The notes beneath the pieces were generated by a model. It was given only the letters and a program-made list of their open reading frames with translations. It was not told the DNA's origin and searched no databases. A stretch of DNA of 64,000 nucleotides from Pyrocephalus nanus (lineage: Eukaryota; Chordata; Aves; Passeriformes; Tyrannidae): assembly GCA_038380795.1 (NCBI GenBank), contig CM076261.1:8872556-8936555 (forward strand), read 5' to 3'. Made by a program: the position numbers and the translations under genes. Shown in pieces: positions 14,801-25,710 of this stretch (its first letter is position 1; every line of letters begins with the position of its first letter).

Positions 14801-17800
14801 ATGCTTACAGCTGAATTCCCATGGGCTTCATCTGCAACTGTAATCACTTGGATTGGAAGCAAAACAGATCCAAGAATCATAAGCACCACCCCTGGAAACA
14901 TGGACTGGCAGTATTACACAAGTTCTATGCAGTACTGTGAATGATTTGTTTGTTTATCACCAGTAAGTATCCTCTTTGTGATACAAAAAGAGTGGAAACT
15001 TTGAGGGTACCAAAGGCTACTAACCAGATAGCCTTAGACATATGCTTGCTGATCCTTGCTGTTGGAAGGGGGTCTTGGGGATGGTTGCAGCTAGACACTA
15101 GTTCAAGAGGTTCCTTGACCTCTCTCAGTTTGAACTAGGAAAGAAATGCCTGCTTCTGGACTTACTTTGCTGGGAAACTGACACTTAAATTATCTGGATC
15201 TGAGGATTGCAGACCCGGTCTGAGCCACAGCTACCACTTCAGTGAACATAGGATGCTCACAGTCTAAAGTCATGCTACCATGACTTGTCCCTGCTGGTTC
15301 AAAAGACAAATTAGATATGATGTTGGTTCACATGGCAACCCTGACACCACATTCAGGGCAAATCTTTGCCATCGGTAATGTATGTGAGTTGCTGAGCCCT
15401 GGTAGGTGTGTCTGCCTTTAGTCTTTTCCTTATATCATGTTCACCCACAAATTGAAAATAAATTATGTTGAGAAAAGAAAATACAAATTTAGTAATATTA
15501 ATATCCACATGCTCACTCTTACTCCTGCACTGCCTTAATGTGACTGTCCACTCAGTTTATGCAGAGCAGGCCACGTGTTTCACTTAAAATGTCTGAAGTT
15601 GCACTATCAGAGAATATTGGTCATGCAAAGTAAACGCGTGGGAGGAAGAGGGAAGCAAAAATGCATAGAAAACTACTTATAAAAATATTTAGCATGCACT
15701 GACCTACCCAACATACAAGTTCAAAGGGCTCCTGAAGTATTTGTAAGATCTAAATCACTGCTTACAAACTATGTCTGCATGGATTCAAAAACCAAAAGTA
15801 CACTTTGCTTTTTCAGGAAAGATACCTTGCAATGAAGAACACACTCTGTACTGCAAAAGTGCTTAACCACATATTAACCAAACATTTGTTTTCCAAACAC
15901 TGCTATGTAGACAGAGAGCAGCTATTTGAAACTAAATGTACATTGCCAAACTTTTGGTGCCTCACTGCTTGCATAAAACATTCAACATTAAGAAATTACG
16001 GATATGTGCAATACATAAAACACTGGTTTGTGGCACTTTGTCTTCTTTTAAAGCACTTATTGTTTCTTTTTGTTCACTGATCTTCTAATAAAGGTCAGAC
16101 TCCAGCTTGCCCAGGGCAGCACGCAGAAGACATAAAATTCATCATGGATTTAGCAGCCATCACGCAAAGCCCTCAGCTGCACCACTGCCAGACTTGTGAC
16201 AGAAAAACATCCAGCTCGCTTTGCCCGTGTCCCACAGCTCCAAATGTGGAGCAGGAGTGATGTTGCACAGCCAACAGGAAGTGAGCATAATCCCTTCCAT
16301 ACTCATGGTGCTGTGCATGGCAGGCCCACAGCATGGTGGTAGAAATGACAAGCCCATCCACAGAACAAATTATTTCAGGTGAAAATAAGAATGGGATCCT
16401 ATATGGAAGCAGAGCCAAAGTGAGCAGAAGAGACTTGTGGACACCTCAGCTATAAATAAATTTTGGTCTTAAATCTTCAAAGAGACTTTCTCTTGCAACT
16501 ATGCACACTTTTCACAGATGCTTCTCACTTACACATTGTATAGGGATTTGGCTAAAACACTAATTCAGTATTCATTGATCACTGCCAGAATGCTCCCAGT
16601 TAATGCTAGCAAATACTCAGTGACTGACAGCAAAGTGTTTACATAAAGACATAAAGATATCCATATGTTCCAAAATATCCCTGACTAAAAGAAAGTGGTG
16701 AAAAGTCTGAAGCAGGCTGACATTCAGTGATTATTTTAAAACATATTTTCTCCCTATATCTGCAGCTTTCATTAGTTGTAGCATGAACAAATCATCATTT
16801 CAAACTACTTTTTATTTCATTCTATAGTGAGTACATAACATACAGGAAGTTAAAGGTACATCTAGACTTTGGTGCACTTCAATTCTACAGCATCAAGTCA
16901 TAAAAGATCAGTATAAATCAGCAGCAAACTAAATGTCCCAATACCATTAGATGTTGCTTTTTATTTTTCTGTAAATGGAGCCTATGACACAATCCCTAGG
17001 TGGCAAACACCCCACACACATGTGGGAGGAGAGAGAATACTAGTTCCCTGCAGTGCTTGATGCTCAGTGGCTGGATGAATGGGCACCAAAGGCCTCTCTC
17101 AGGTGTGGAAGGCAAGTGTGGTGTGTTCTGCCAGTGTGGGAGACTCTTACCTTGTTTAAATATTGGAAAAAAACAGCATTGCTCAGATCCAAATTGGGCA
17201 AAAAGCAGCTGAAGTTGAGTGCTCATGCTTTTACCTCGAGGCTGGATGGGTGCCCAGTGTCAGCCCACTGCAGCAGCCTGGTCAGACCTGGCACGTGGTA
17301 GGTTCATACTCCACTGGCCACAGGCTTCCTTGCATTTCATGTGCCAGTTGCTATTTGGAGATCTCACGTGATTTATTCATGAACAAAACCCAACAAAAAC
17401 AAAGTAAAACACAAGCCCAAATTGTTAAGCATGTGTCCTTGAGAGTTTCTGGATACTAATTGCAATGCTGATTGCTTTCCAGATTAAAAGAAAGACTGGC
17501 TCACATTCTGCTGCTGGTGGGTTTACCACTGTAGTGCTCCCAGCTACCACTGTACTGCAGGAGGCTGGGCTGTGCCAAGAAAAACACTGACAACAGTCTC
17601 ACAACTCAAGTGCTCAGACAACACAGGCCATAAAGTATCCTCTATCAGATGTTCATTTCCTTTGAATCCCTAGGTTAAATGGCATGAGAAACTTCAGCTG
17701 AAATTAATTTAGCTGAAAAGAAAATAAGCACAAGGGGTGGTAGGAAACAAGCAACCTGAAAACTTAACACAAACAGTTGGATAAATAAGATTCCTCCTGA

Positions 17801-18506
17801 ATGGAGATGACTTCTGAGAGGGCCTTATGCCAATGCTGAGACAGCCCAGACTGTCAGATCAACGTGACACAATGACAGGCTTCAGAGGCACAAGGATTCT
17901 TCTATTCCATGATACTCCTTTACATGTCATAGTGTCTGTTCGTGTGCAGGTACCTAAGTGACATAAGATTGCTCTTCTTTTTCCAGAGTACCTAAACTAT
18001 TGTAGCATGCTGTTAAAAATGACATAGAGTAATAATCACACAGTTTTCAGCTTTTAGTTTCAATGTGGTAGAAATGAATAATGTTCTTGTTAAGTTATTA
18101 AAAATATCCCTGTTCTACTTCAAGCTTCATTTCCCTTTAGTCTCATTGGGTTGCTGGCTGCACATACGCTGCAGTTGCTGGTGGAAAGTAAATTTACCTA
18201 TTTGATTTACATCCCTGTGCGTCACGACATCTTATTGTCTCTCTGGTTTTATCTAAGCCCCACCTGTGCACATTATTAAGTCTTTTTGTTTGTTTAACCA
18301 CTGGTGTCACATAAAAAAAAGATTAAAAGCTGCCATCATGGGATTTGGGCATTCTCCTGTCATAAGTGTAGAGCTAATATAAAATTCCCATGGCAGAGGC
18401 TGGCAGAGAAGTATCAGAATGAGAACAGGCACACTGTGCTCTGCTAACATTTGCTAGATTGATTGACTGCCTTCCACAGTTCTCTCTCTTGAAAATCTAA
18501 ATGTCT
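11867..18506. other. Unique noncoding sequence
   Basis: No gene or known transposon is supported. All frames carry frequent stops. An A18 run lies at 13428-13445, followed about 20 bases later by T-rich sequence. The overlapping ORFs on both strands at about 17.0-17.5 kb (up to 98 codons) share the same bases and show no family resemblance. Confidence 0.55.
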
Positions 18507-18840
18507 GAATAGAATAGAATAACAAACAATAGAATAGAACAGAATAGTACAGTTTGAAGGGTCTTACAACAATCTTCTCATCCAGTTGCCTGACCACTTT
18601 TAGGGATGACCAAAAGTTAAAGCACATTATTAAAGGCATTAACCAGATGTCTCTGATGGGCTGACAAGGCCAAAGTCCTCAGACGCTCCGCACAGGACAT
18701 TCCTTCCAGCCCTTTCAGCGGCTTCGTTGCCCTCCTCTGGATACATTCAAGGATCTTAGCATCCTTCCTAAATTGTGGGGCCCAGAACTGCACACAGTGC
18801 TCAAGATGAGGCTGCACCTGACACTGAATACAAGGGGAAA
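18507..18840 (-). mobile_element. CR1 LINE, 3' fragment with internal deletion
   Basis: This is a 5'-truncated, non-functional CR1 non-LTR retrotransposon on the minus strand. The 3' tail, read on the plus strand, is an (AATAG)-type repeat at about 18507-18545, followed by the 3' UTR side. The minus-strand reading frame over about 18617-18840 encodes the C-terminal part of the CR1 reverse-transcriptase ORF, with the family stretches CVQFWAPQF and ILECIQRRATK followed by LKGLEGMS. Compared with the longer related copy at 61918-63390, about 240 bp are missing. The missing part lies between the near-3' segment (ending about 18650) and the segment starting about 18665, so the frame jumps from the LRTLALS region to an RHL-type C-terminus. 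It belongs to the same general subfamily as the 23.8 and 61.9 kb copies. No target-site duplication is seen, as is usual for CR1. Confidence 0.92.
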
Positions 18841-21800
18841 TTCTAGGTGCACCAGTCTCTCCCTTTTTTTCTGAAAGTACTGATTTTAGCAACTTATCTT
18901 CCTGCCATAGACTCATATGATATCTACCTTAAAAATAATTTATTTATTTGGTTTCAGACCTCTGGCTTATCATACTAACAAGAGGAATCAGCCTCTTTCT
19001 GCTCACTAATGAAAACAGTCCTCATGTGGTCGTATTCTTCATATTCCATATAAAACTGAAAGGGCAAACATGCACAAAAGTGAAGCTGCTAAGTTAGACC
19101 CTGTATCATTCCCCATGAATGAGGAATGGTAATGGCATAAAAAGCCTGACTCCTGTTGACATTGTACTGTTTGCTTCTGTAAAACACCAACATTACCAGA
19201 GGAAGTCCTAGAGTGGAGACAGGACTGAGGGAGCAGCTGGAGCTGAAGATCTGGTCCATGAACAGGATTTTGCAAAGTGAAGTAGCAGCATATGTGTTAT
19301 TTCTGACTCAGCAACTGCTTTCTAGAGGTCCTCTCCAAGGACCTTCACCTACAACGCAGCCTTGAACAAGGGTAATATAAAAGGTAAAAAATCGTAACGA
19401 CACAGTGATTGGCAAAGCTGTATCTCAGCTCACATGGATTCCTACAGCAGTTTCCCAAAAAAACAAGGTATAACAGAAATAACTAAAAGAGATTGAATAG
19501 GAGGATGTTTCAGAGACTTCATTAAAAATTAATAAAGATATTTGTCTTTCAAAGTTTTATTTTTCTCTTGGACAGTAAAGAGCAGGAGGATAGAGTTCTT
19601 TGCTCACTTATTTTGCCATGGAAGGAGAGAGCCAGATGATCAGCTGAGACCAATTATAAATGGTTGGTCAAGATTACAGAAGGAAATGAAATATGGGGGC
19701 AGATTGATCTGATTTCTAGCAGCACTGAATTGGAGCAGATGTGAGTGTTGAGCCTTGCATGTCTTCTTTCCTCCCAGATGTCTTTTTCTCCTCTGAGTGG
19801 TAGTCCATGAAGGGAAATCTTGGCTTCTCAGTAAGTTCCCATAATTCATCTAGGTCTCACAATAACAGTATATATTCCTTTGTGTTCTGACAGTGTGCAG
19901 AGGCCACAAAACTCCCCAGTGAACAGAGGGTGCTAACCTTCATTCCACTTTTCTCAGCATATGCATATGGAAAAGAATATTTACTGGCTGCTTGGAAGAG
20001 TCAGTACAGAACGTTTACTCATGTCAAAAAAATGGGAAAAATGCTGTATTATGGAGCTCTCTTCCAGGGTTAGATTAATTTTTCAACAAAAATGTTATTT
20101 TCTGAAAGGAAGAAACCTCACTTATTTCCTCTAATTTTTTTCTTATTAACTATTTACCACTTCACACTCCTATTTCACATTAGCTCACCATTTGTTCGGA
20201 GCATCTTTCTTTCTTTTTTTTTTTTTTTTTTTTTTTTGCACATAGAAAACCCCTTAATGTACATGATTATATTTCTCTTAGTTTTCTAGACACTGAAAAT
20301 TTCCAGAGCTCTCAAAAAAAAGAGTATTTGACCACTCTTAAAACACATTTTAGGACATTTGCATAGTGAGATTGTGACTAGTGTATCATGGTAAGCATGG
20401 TTTAGATACAGTGCTAATAGGTTTTACTTTCAAAAATCAGGTTTTTACTTAGAAAAACAAACAAGCAAAAAATTCGTTGGCTGGAAGAAAATTATTAAAT
20501 GAATGTGCAAAGTACAATTACAGAATCCACACAGATTTTTTCACCTTTGAATTATATCAGGCTTTATAATTATATCTCTGTATGACTTTTTACCCTTGCT
20601 TTTTGCATTCATGTGCTTTATTCTCTTCACTGATGAGTTTTGAATTTAAAAGTTACCGCTGATTTGATTGTTCATTCACAACTGCATCTGCTATAGCAAT
20701 GAATCTTTCAGTTGTGCAATCACTTGCCAACATCATCACAGCAGCGGGATGCAGCCGGATGGCAAACATACACATACACTAAAGCCACAGGAAGACTGCA
20801 AATGCATAAGAAGTAATCAAAGTGGGTTTTTACATGCTGAAGCAAATGAAAAAAATTTTATGACACTGCAGTGACAGTAGGAGGGAAGGGAAGAAGACAT
20901 GTCAGATGCAGAAGATGATAGATATGCTGCCGTTTGCAGCAGTGTGGAACAAATATAAAATCTGTACTACTGTTTCCACCGTGGCAGCTTGGCTGTCTGT
21001 ACTGTGCAGAATCAGATCTCCAACAGTCACTCGATTCATTCTCATAGTGCAGAAATCAGGCCAGCATGTGAGAGACAAGGTAGCTTAACACCATTCCCTT
21101 TTTAAAATTGAAATGGAATTATACTATTAGTGTGGCAAAAGAGTCCTTCACAGCTTAAGTATCACTTTGATATTTAAGTAATTATAGTTTCCAAAGCTTT
21201 ACCAGGGATCCAGTGTTTTCCTAAAGTTTCACCAAACTGTGAGAGTCACCAACTTTTCCTTACAAAGGAAATACACATATCCATTTTCAGCCCTTGTAGC
21301 TATGAAGAAAAGCTGTGAAATGTGAAACAACTTCACTCTTAAAGATTAGAAACCAGGAGAAATGAATAATTTTAAATCATTCATCTTTGAAGCTATTCAT
21401 GATTATTCTTGGCACACAAATTTTATTTATTTTTTTACTTTAAATTTGACAACAGCAGAGAAGTCATAAAAATACTTCACCTAATGTATCATTACATCTG
21501 TAAAAGAAGTAATTAATATAGCAAGCAAAAAGGAAAATTATTTTTGTTTCTTGCTAAACAGCATTGCAAACTGAAATAGACATATCTTTGGTACCTTCAT
21601 CTGAGTGTATTCTGTCCCAAACACCTTTTATAGTGCAAAATTCGAACTTCTATTTTGATCCAAATTGCTCTAGTAGACCTATTTTAAAACTAGAAGCATG
21701 GGGCAAGCCCATGTTAATACGCATTTTGTTCTGGCCTATCAAATTATTCCATTTCCCAAAAACTATCCACAGGGTTGGAAGCATTGGAAAGCAGCTTTAT

Positions 21801-23020
21801 AAAAGTATTTGGCTTGGCTTCTAAATACACCTTTGCTCTAGTGTTAGAGAAACACCACGATGTATGTAAGCAACCTTCAGCCATGCTGATAGATATATAA
21901 GTTTCAGCTTTGTTTGAAGGACTTCTCCGAGTGGGGTATATTTCAAAGTTGACTTTCCCTAAAGAAAAAAAGTTGAAACAGGCACTAACGCTACAACACG
22001 AAGCCATGTAAAAGGTCAGTTCCCCAGGGTGCGGTTTAAGAAAAAAAAATAACCGTAAAGTTTCTATAATCCTTAACTACAGTACAGCTCAAGAAGTTTT
22101 ACATGAATTCTCCCTAGTAGTGTTTTCTATTTAAAATTTTATACAAGCCTGTCGGAAGAAAGCTCAATGCAGTAAAAGTATTAACATATTAGGATCGATA
22201 TATTAGGAAGACTAAAACAAGACTATTTTCAGCAAAAGTGGATCTATTTTGACAAAAAAAAAGAAAAAAAAAAAGGGACTAGTGGATTTCTGGATTTTGG
22301 AATACTTCTGAAAGAAAAATAGATTTGGGCAGCACTTTCAATCAGTAGTAGAGTGTTGATTCAGCTAAGTTCCCAGCACTTGCAACAGATTACATATAAA
22401 ATGTTCAACATTCATAAGGATTCTTGAGTTACAAACTCAACTCCCGAAGTGATGCAGGCACTTGAAAGACATTACTTTGATGCTTTTAAACAGTTCAGAA
22501 TGTTAAATTGTGTGATTTTTAATTTACCCAAAATCCAGTTCCCTTTTTTAATAGAAAAATATTCTTCACTACAGTTTTGCCAAACTCAGTAAACTGGTCA
22601 AAATATGCTTAGGATCAAACAGTCTTAATATCACTTCAAGTCTCTGCAAGACAAAGTCTCTATTCTCTAGGAAAAAAAGTGGGGAATCCTCCTATTCATA
22701 AAGCATCTTGTAATTAATAACAATTTTGCGTTTCTCATCTACACACAGTTAAATTTTAGATTTATCATAAGCACATCATGTGATTAAGAGATTAATTTGC
22801 CTCCAGGATGTTTGCACACCAGCTGTCTTGGTGGGCACACAGGAGGCTGAGCAGGAAGCAGGATTGTCATGCCACGAGTAAGTGGCTTCTTGACTTCAGC
22901 CTATACAGGCAAAGGATTAAAACACAGTCATTGCACAACTGTGCTTTATTTGTATAACAAACAAGATGATTTTCCTCTGGACTACCTGGTGTGATGTTCA
23001 CCTTGGACTTTTAATATCTG
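18841..23020. other. Unique noncoding sequence
   Basis: No gene is supported. A T24 run at 20214-20237 is the only notable simple repeat. AT-rich direct and inverted repeats of 7-9 bp around 20551-20580 are within what chance gives. ORFs are at most 89 codons and unconvincing. Confidence 0.55.
20214..20237 (+). repeat. T24 homopolymer
   Basis: An uninterrupted run of 24 T, preceded by pyrimidine-rich sequence. It may be slippage or a minus-strand poly-A tail. No retroposed body is recognised beside it. Confidence 0.85.
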
Positions 23021-23079
23021 AATTCTCTCTAAGTTAGAGAATTTAGAACTCTCTAAATTCTAGAGAACTATGTTCTCTA
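23021..23079. repeat. Three overlapping small hairpins built on TTCTCTAA
   Basis: Three perfect inverted repeats sit side by side and share bases. AATTCTCT (23021-23028) pairs with AGAGAATT (23036-23043). AGAATTTAGA (23038-23047) pairs with TCTAAATTCT (23052-23061) across a 4-nt loop. TAGAGAAC (23061-23068) pairs with GTTCTCTA (23072-23079) across a 3-nt loop. The units are variants of one motif in alternating orientation. No known element is recognised. Confidence 0.8.
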
Positions 23080-23748
23080 AAATCTAGTTTGCATATTTAT
23101 GCCATTAACAATGATTTTTTTTGCCTTTGTTTCATAATGTTCCTCTCATGAAATATGCCTTTGAAGTCTTCTAAGTTGCTTATAAAATTAAGGGCCATGT
23201 GTTCAGACATCTAAAAAATTCACATTGCTGCTTTCAATGTTATTTAAAAAAGATGTCAGTGCAGCTTCGATCAACACAGAGGAAATACCTTTCTTGGCAT
23301 ATTTCAGTGATGTACTCTAGAGAATAACTATGATTACTGTAATTATTTTAGGTAGAGATTGTTTATGTTATCATTAAGAAAACTGCTTAAGCAGAAAGAT
23401 GGACGTTAAAACCTAGAAAATCTCTTAAATCTGCTCAAAAAAAGAGAAGATATTTTAGTGAATGTTTATATGTTTCATGACAGTTTTATCGCGCTTTTTT
23501 TTTTTTTTTTTTTTTAAATTAGGACAGCTTTGAGAAAATCCCATTAAGTAAGGAAGCAATTAAGTGTTTTTAGCCGTATGGTGATCATCCCCTGAAAAGC
23601 TTCTATAAATAAAGCCTCCTAGGTAAATCTTTCTTTACAGTTTCACAAGTGTGCAACACAAAGGCTAAAAAACCATCACTAGCAATATATGTTAAATATT
23701 CTTTGATATGATTGTGAAGAAGAAATATGTTTATTTTACAAAAGATGA
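23080..23748. other. Unique noncoding sequence
   Basis: No gene is supported. A T21 run lies at 23495-23515. The rest is A/T-rich and closed by stops in all frames. Confidence 0.55.
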
Positions 23749-23766
23749 GGGGAGGGAAGGGAGGGG
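23749..23766 (+). other. G-quadruplex-type G-run
   Basis: Four G tracts (4, 3, 3 and 4 G) are separated by single- or double-A loops. This matches the canonical four-tract quadruplex pattern with very short loops. It ends exactly where recognisable CR1 sequence begins (23767). Confidence 0.7.
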
Positions 23767-23940
23767 TAAAGAAATGCTTCCTAATGTCCAGTCTAAACTT
23801 CCCATGACAGACACAGTTTTGAACCATTCCAACGTGTCCTGTCACTGGATTCCAGGGAGAAGAGCTCAGCACCTCCTATCCATTTCCCCTCCTCAGGAAG
23901 CTGCAGAGAGCAATGAGGTCACCCCTCAGACACCTTATCT
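23767..23940 (-). mobile_element. CR1 LINE, older copy, left part
   Basis: This is the 3' non-coding and C-terminal part of a CR1 on the minus strand, matching the 62120-62275 segment of the longer copy in this window (shared landmarks include GAAATGCTTCCTAATGTC and GGGAGAAGAG). Its extreme 3' end is absent, and the copy stops at the G-rich run to its left. The right side is cut by a younger CR1 at 23941 and the element resumes at about 24132. Confidence 0.88.
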
Positions 23941-24131
23941 CACAGAATCACAGAATATGCTGAGTTGGAAGGGACCCACAAGGATCATTGAGTCCCACTC
24001 CTGGCCATGCACCCATTCCTAAGAGCCAAACCCTGTCCCCAAGAGTATTGCCCAAACGCTTCTTGAACTCTGTCAGGCTTGGTGCTGTGACCACTTCCCT
24101 GGGGAGCCGGTTCCAGTGCCCAACCACCCTC
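23941..24131 (-). mobile_element. CR1 LINE, younger copy nested in older CR1
   Basis: This is a 5'-truncated CR1 3' end of about 190 bp on the minus strand. It opens on the plus strand with CACAGAATCACAGAAT, the reverse of the CR1 3' octamer repeat, followed by the GTTGGAAGGGACC landmark and an intact-looking 3' UTR region down to CCAACCACCCTCT. Its subfamily differs from the flanking older copy. The host element is missing about 130 bp at the junction relative to the 61.9 kb copy, so the insertion appears to have been accompanied by loss of target sequence. Confidence 0.9.
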
Positions 24132-24311
24132 TGTGCTCAAGATGAGGACACACCAACACTGAATACAGCACAGTAATCACCTCTGTTGACCAGGTGATCA
24201 TGCTGTGTTTGATGCAACAAGGAGGAAGTTTTCCCTCTTGTCTGCCAGGGCACAGTGTTGGCTCCTATTGAACCTGCTGCCAACCAGCATCCCCAGGTCC
24301 CTTCCTACAGG
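24132..24311 (-). mobile_element. CR1 LINE, older copy, right part
   Basis: This continues the CR1 interrupted at 23941. It aligns by eye with about 62410-62567 of the longer copy, with shared landmarks CACCTCTGTTGACCAG, GAACCTGCTGCCAACCAGC and a final CCTTCCTACAGG corresponding to CACTTTCTGCAGG. It is decayed and has no open frame. The end near 24311 is a truncation in the 5' direction of the element. Confidence 0.85.
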
Positions 24312-25691
24312 TCAAATAACAGAAAATAGTCCATATCTTGGAAAAAGCAAAAGACTAATTAAATTCTAAGTAGGAGTTTTGGGCTTTAACTGTGACAGAT
24401 GCTGTATTTGTGCCTGGAGAGTAGGGTACTTGCTCACTCAACACAGAAAGTGTTAGTGCAAACATTACCAAGATGTTGGGGAAAGAATAAACTGAACGCA
24501 GCAAAAATGGCAATTTCAGGAGAGATGGAACCTCCTAGAAGTAACTTCCATGACGACAACCAAACCACCCTGAAATGGGAGTGGCTGACTGGCTTTATGG
24601 ATATAGCCCAGGGCTGGATTTAAATGCACAAATTCTTCATCGGCCACAGCTCTTAAGGAACTACGAAGCACAAGTGGTAAATGGAATAATAGTTCAAAAT
24701 GGGGGACTTATTAGTTCTATTCTCATATCAGACTAGGGGTAAGGGCAGCTGTCCTGAAATTATTTCCTTCTGATTGGGAACAACAGGGTTAGGTTACTTC
24801 ACAGGCTACTACGGCATGCCCAACACAGGGTATTTGATAACAGGCAATCAGAAAGTGCCTGAGCACAATGGAGTGACTACACCCAGCAACATTAAAACAT
24901 TAGACAAAGAGAGTACAATCAAAGAACTTAAACTGGTTTAAAATGAGCTTTAAATTGTTTCTATTTTCGTATTTAATACTGACTAAAAGATTTCAGTTGA
25001 CACAGTGTTGGGGAAAAAAACAACTTTAGTTTTCTTCATATGCTTTCAAACAATGTTTTTTGTTCTCTGCAAATATAACCCAATTTTTGTTTTGGCTTTC
25101 TCTGTAATTCAGACTTTTATTGGAAAGTCTCACTTTTTGTCAGAGCAGTGAAGAAAACTCAATTTAAGACAGAACCTCAGGCATGCAGTATATATCAAAT
25201 GAAACTGAAAACACATTTCTTCCCCATTTCCCACGCTATAAACAAGATGAATACTTCAGCACACACATGCACAAATTCCACAGTCCTGGCCACCATGAAA
25301 TAACAAAATGAGGGAAGCTTTGAAAATTAAACTAAAACAACCTCAGTTCCCCTGTCTTCCAAGGACTCAGCACCCTGTGCTGCCCTTTGCCTGGAGAAAA
25401 GTGCATGCAGGTGAGAAGCCCCCTCATCTGCCCTTCATCACCCCATGAGAAAAGAAGTGCAGTGTTACAGCTGGAAGGATACAAATAAGCCCTTCTGATG
25501 TAGTCCTCTGCCTACAGATTACCTAATAATTAGGTTTGGCAGCTTGGGTCTGAGATTGAGGTAGCAAGTAGCATGTTTGGTCCAGGTGAGAAAGGAGCGG
25601 AGGGCTCAATGTTGGTGCAGTGCCATGCTTGCCTTGGCATGCCTTCTGAAGTGCCACTGTCCCTGGAGCTGCAGCCTTTGTGGCTCCCTGA
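24312..25691. other. Unique noncoding sequence
   Basis: No gene or repeat family is supported. The segment at about 25370-25720 is richer in G+C than its surroundings and has a 65-codon ORF without recognisable similarity. Confidence 0.5.
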
Positions 25692-25710
25692 ACCCTAACC
25701 CTAACCCTAA
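25692..25710 (-). repeat. Short interstitial telomere repeat
   Basis: The plus strand reads ACCCTAACCCTAACCCTAA, three perfect copies of the vertebrate telomere hexamer (TTAGGG on the minus strand) plus one base. It is flanked by ordinary non-telomeric sequence. It is too short to be a telomere and is best called a short interstitial telomeric sequence. Confidence 0.85.

Noticed and set aside
17000..17459. Overlapping ORFs of 70-98 codons on both strands
   Set aside because: They use the same bases in several frames, show no domain or conserved motif, and have no splice or promoter context supporting a gene.
25692..25710. Chromosome end
   Set aside because: Only three telomere hexamers are present and ordinary sequence continues for tens of kilobases on both sides.
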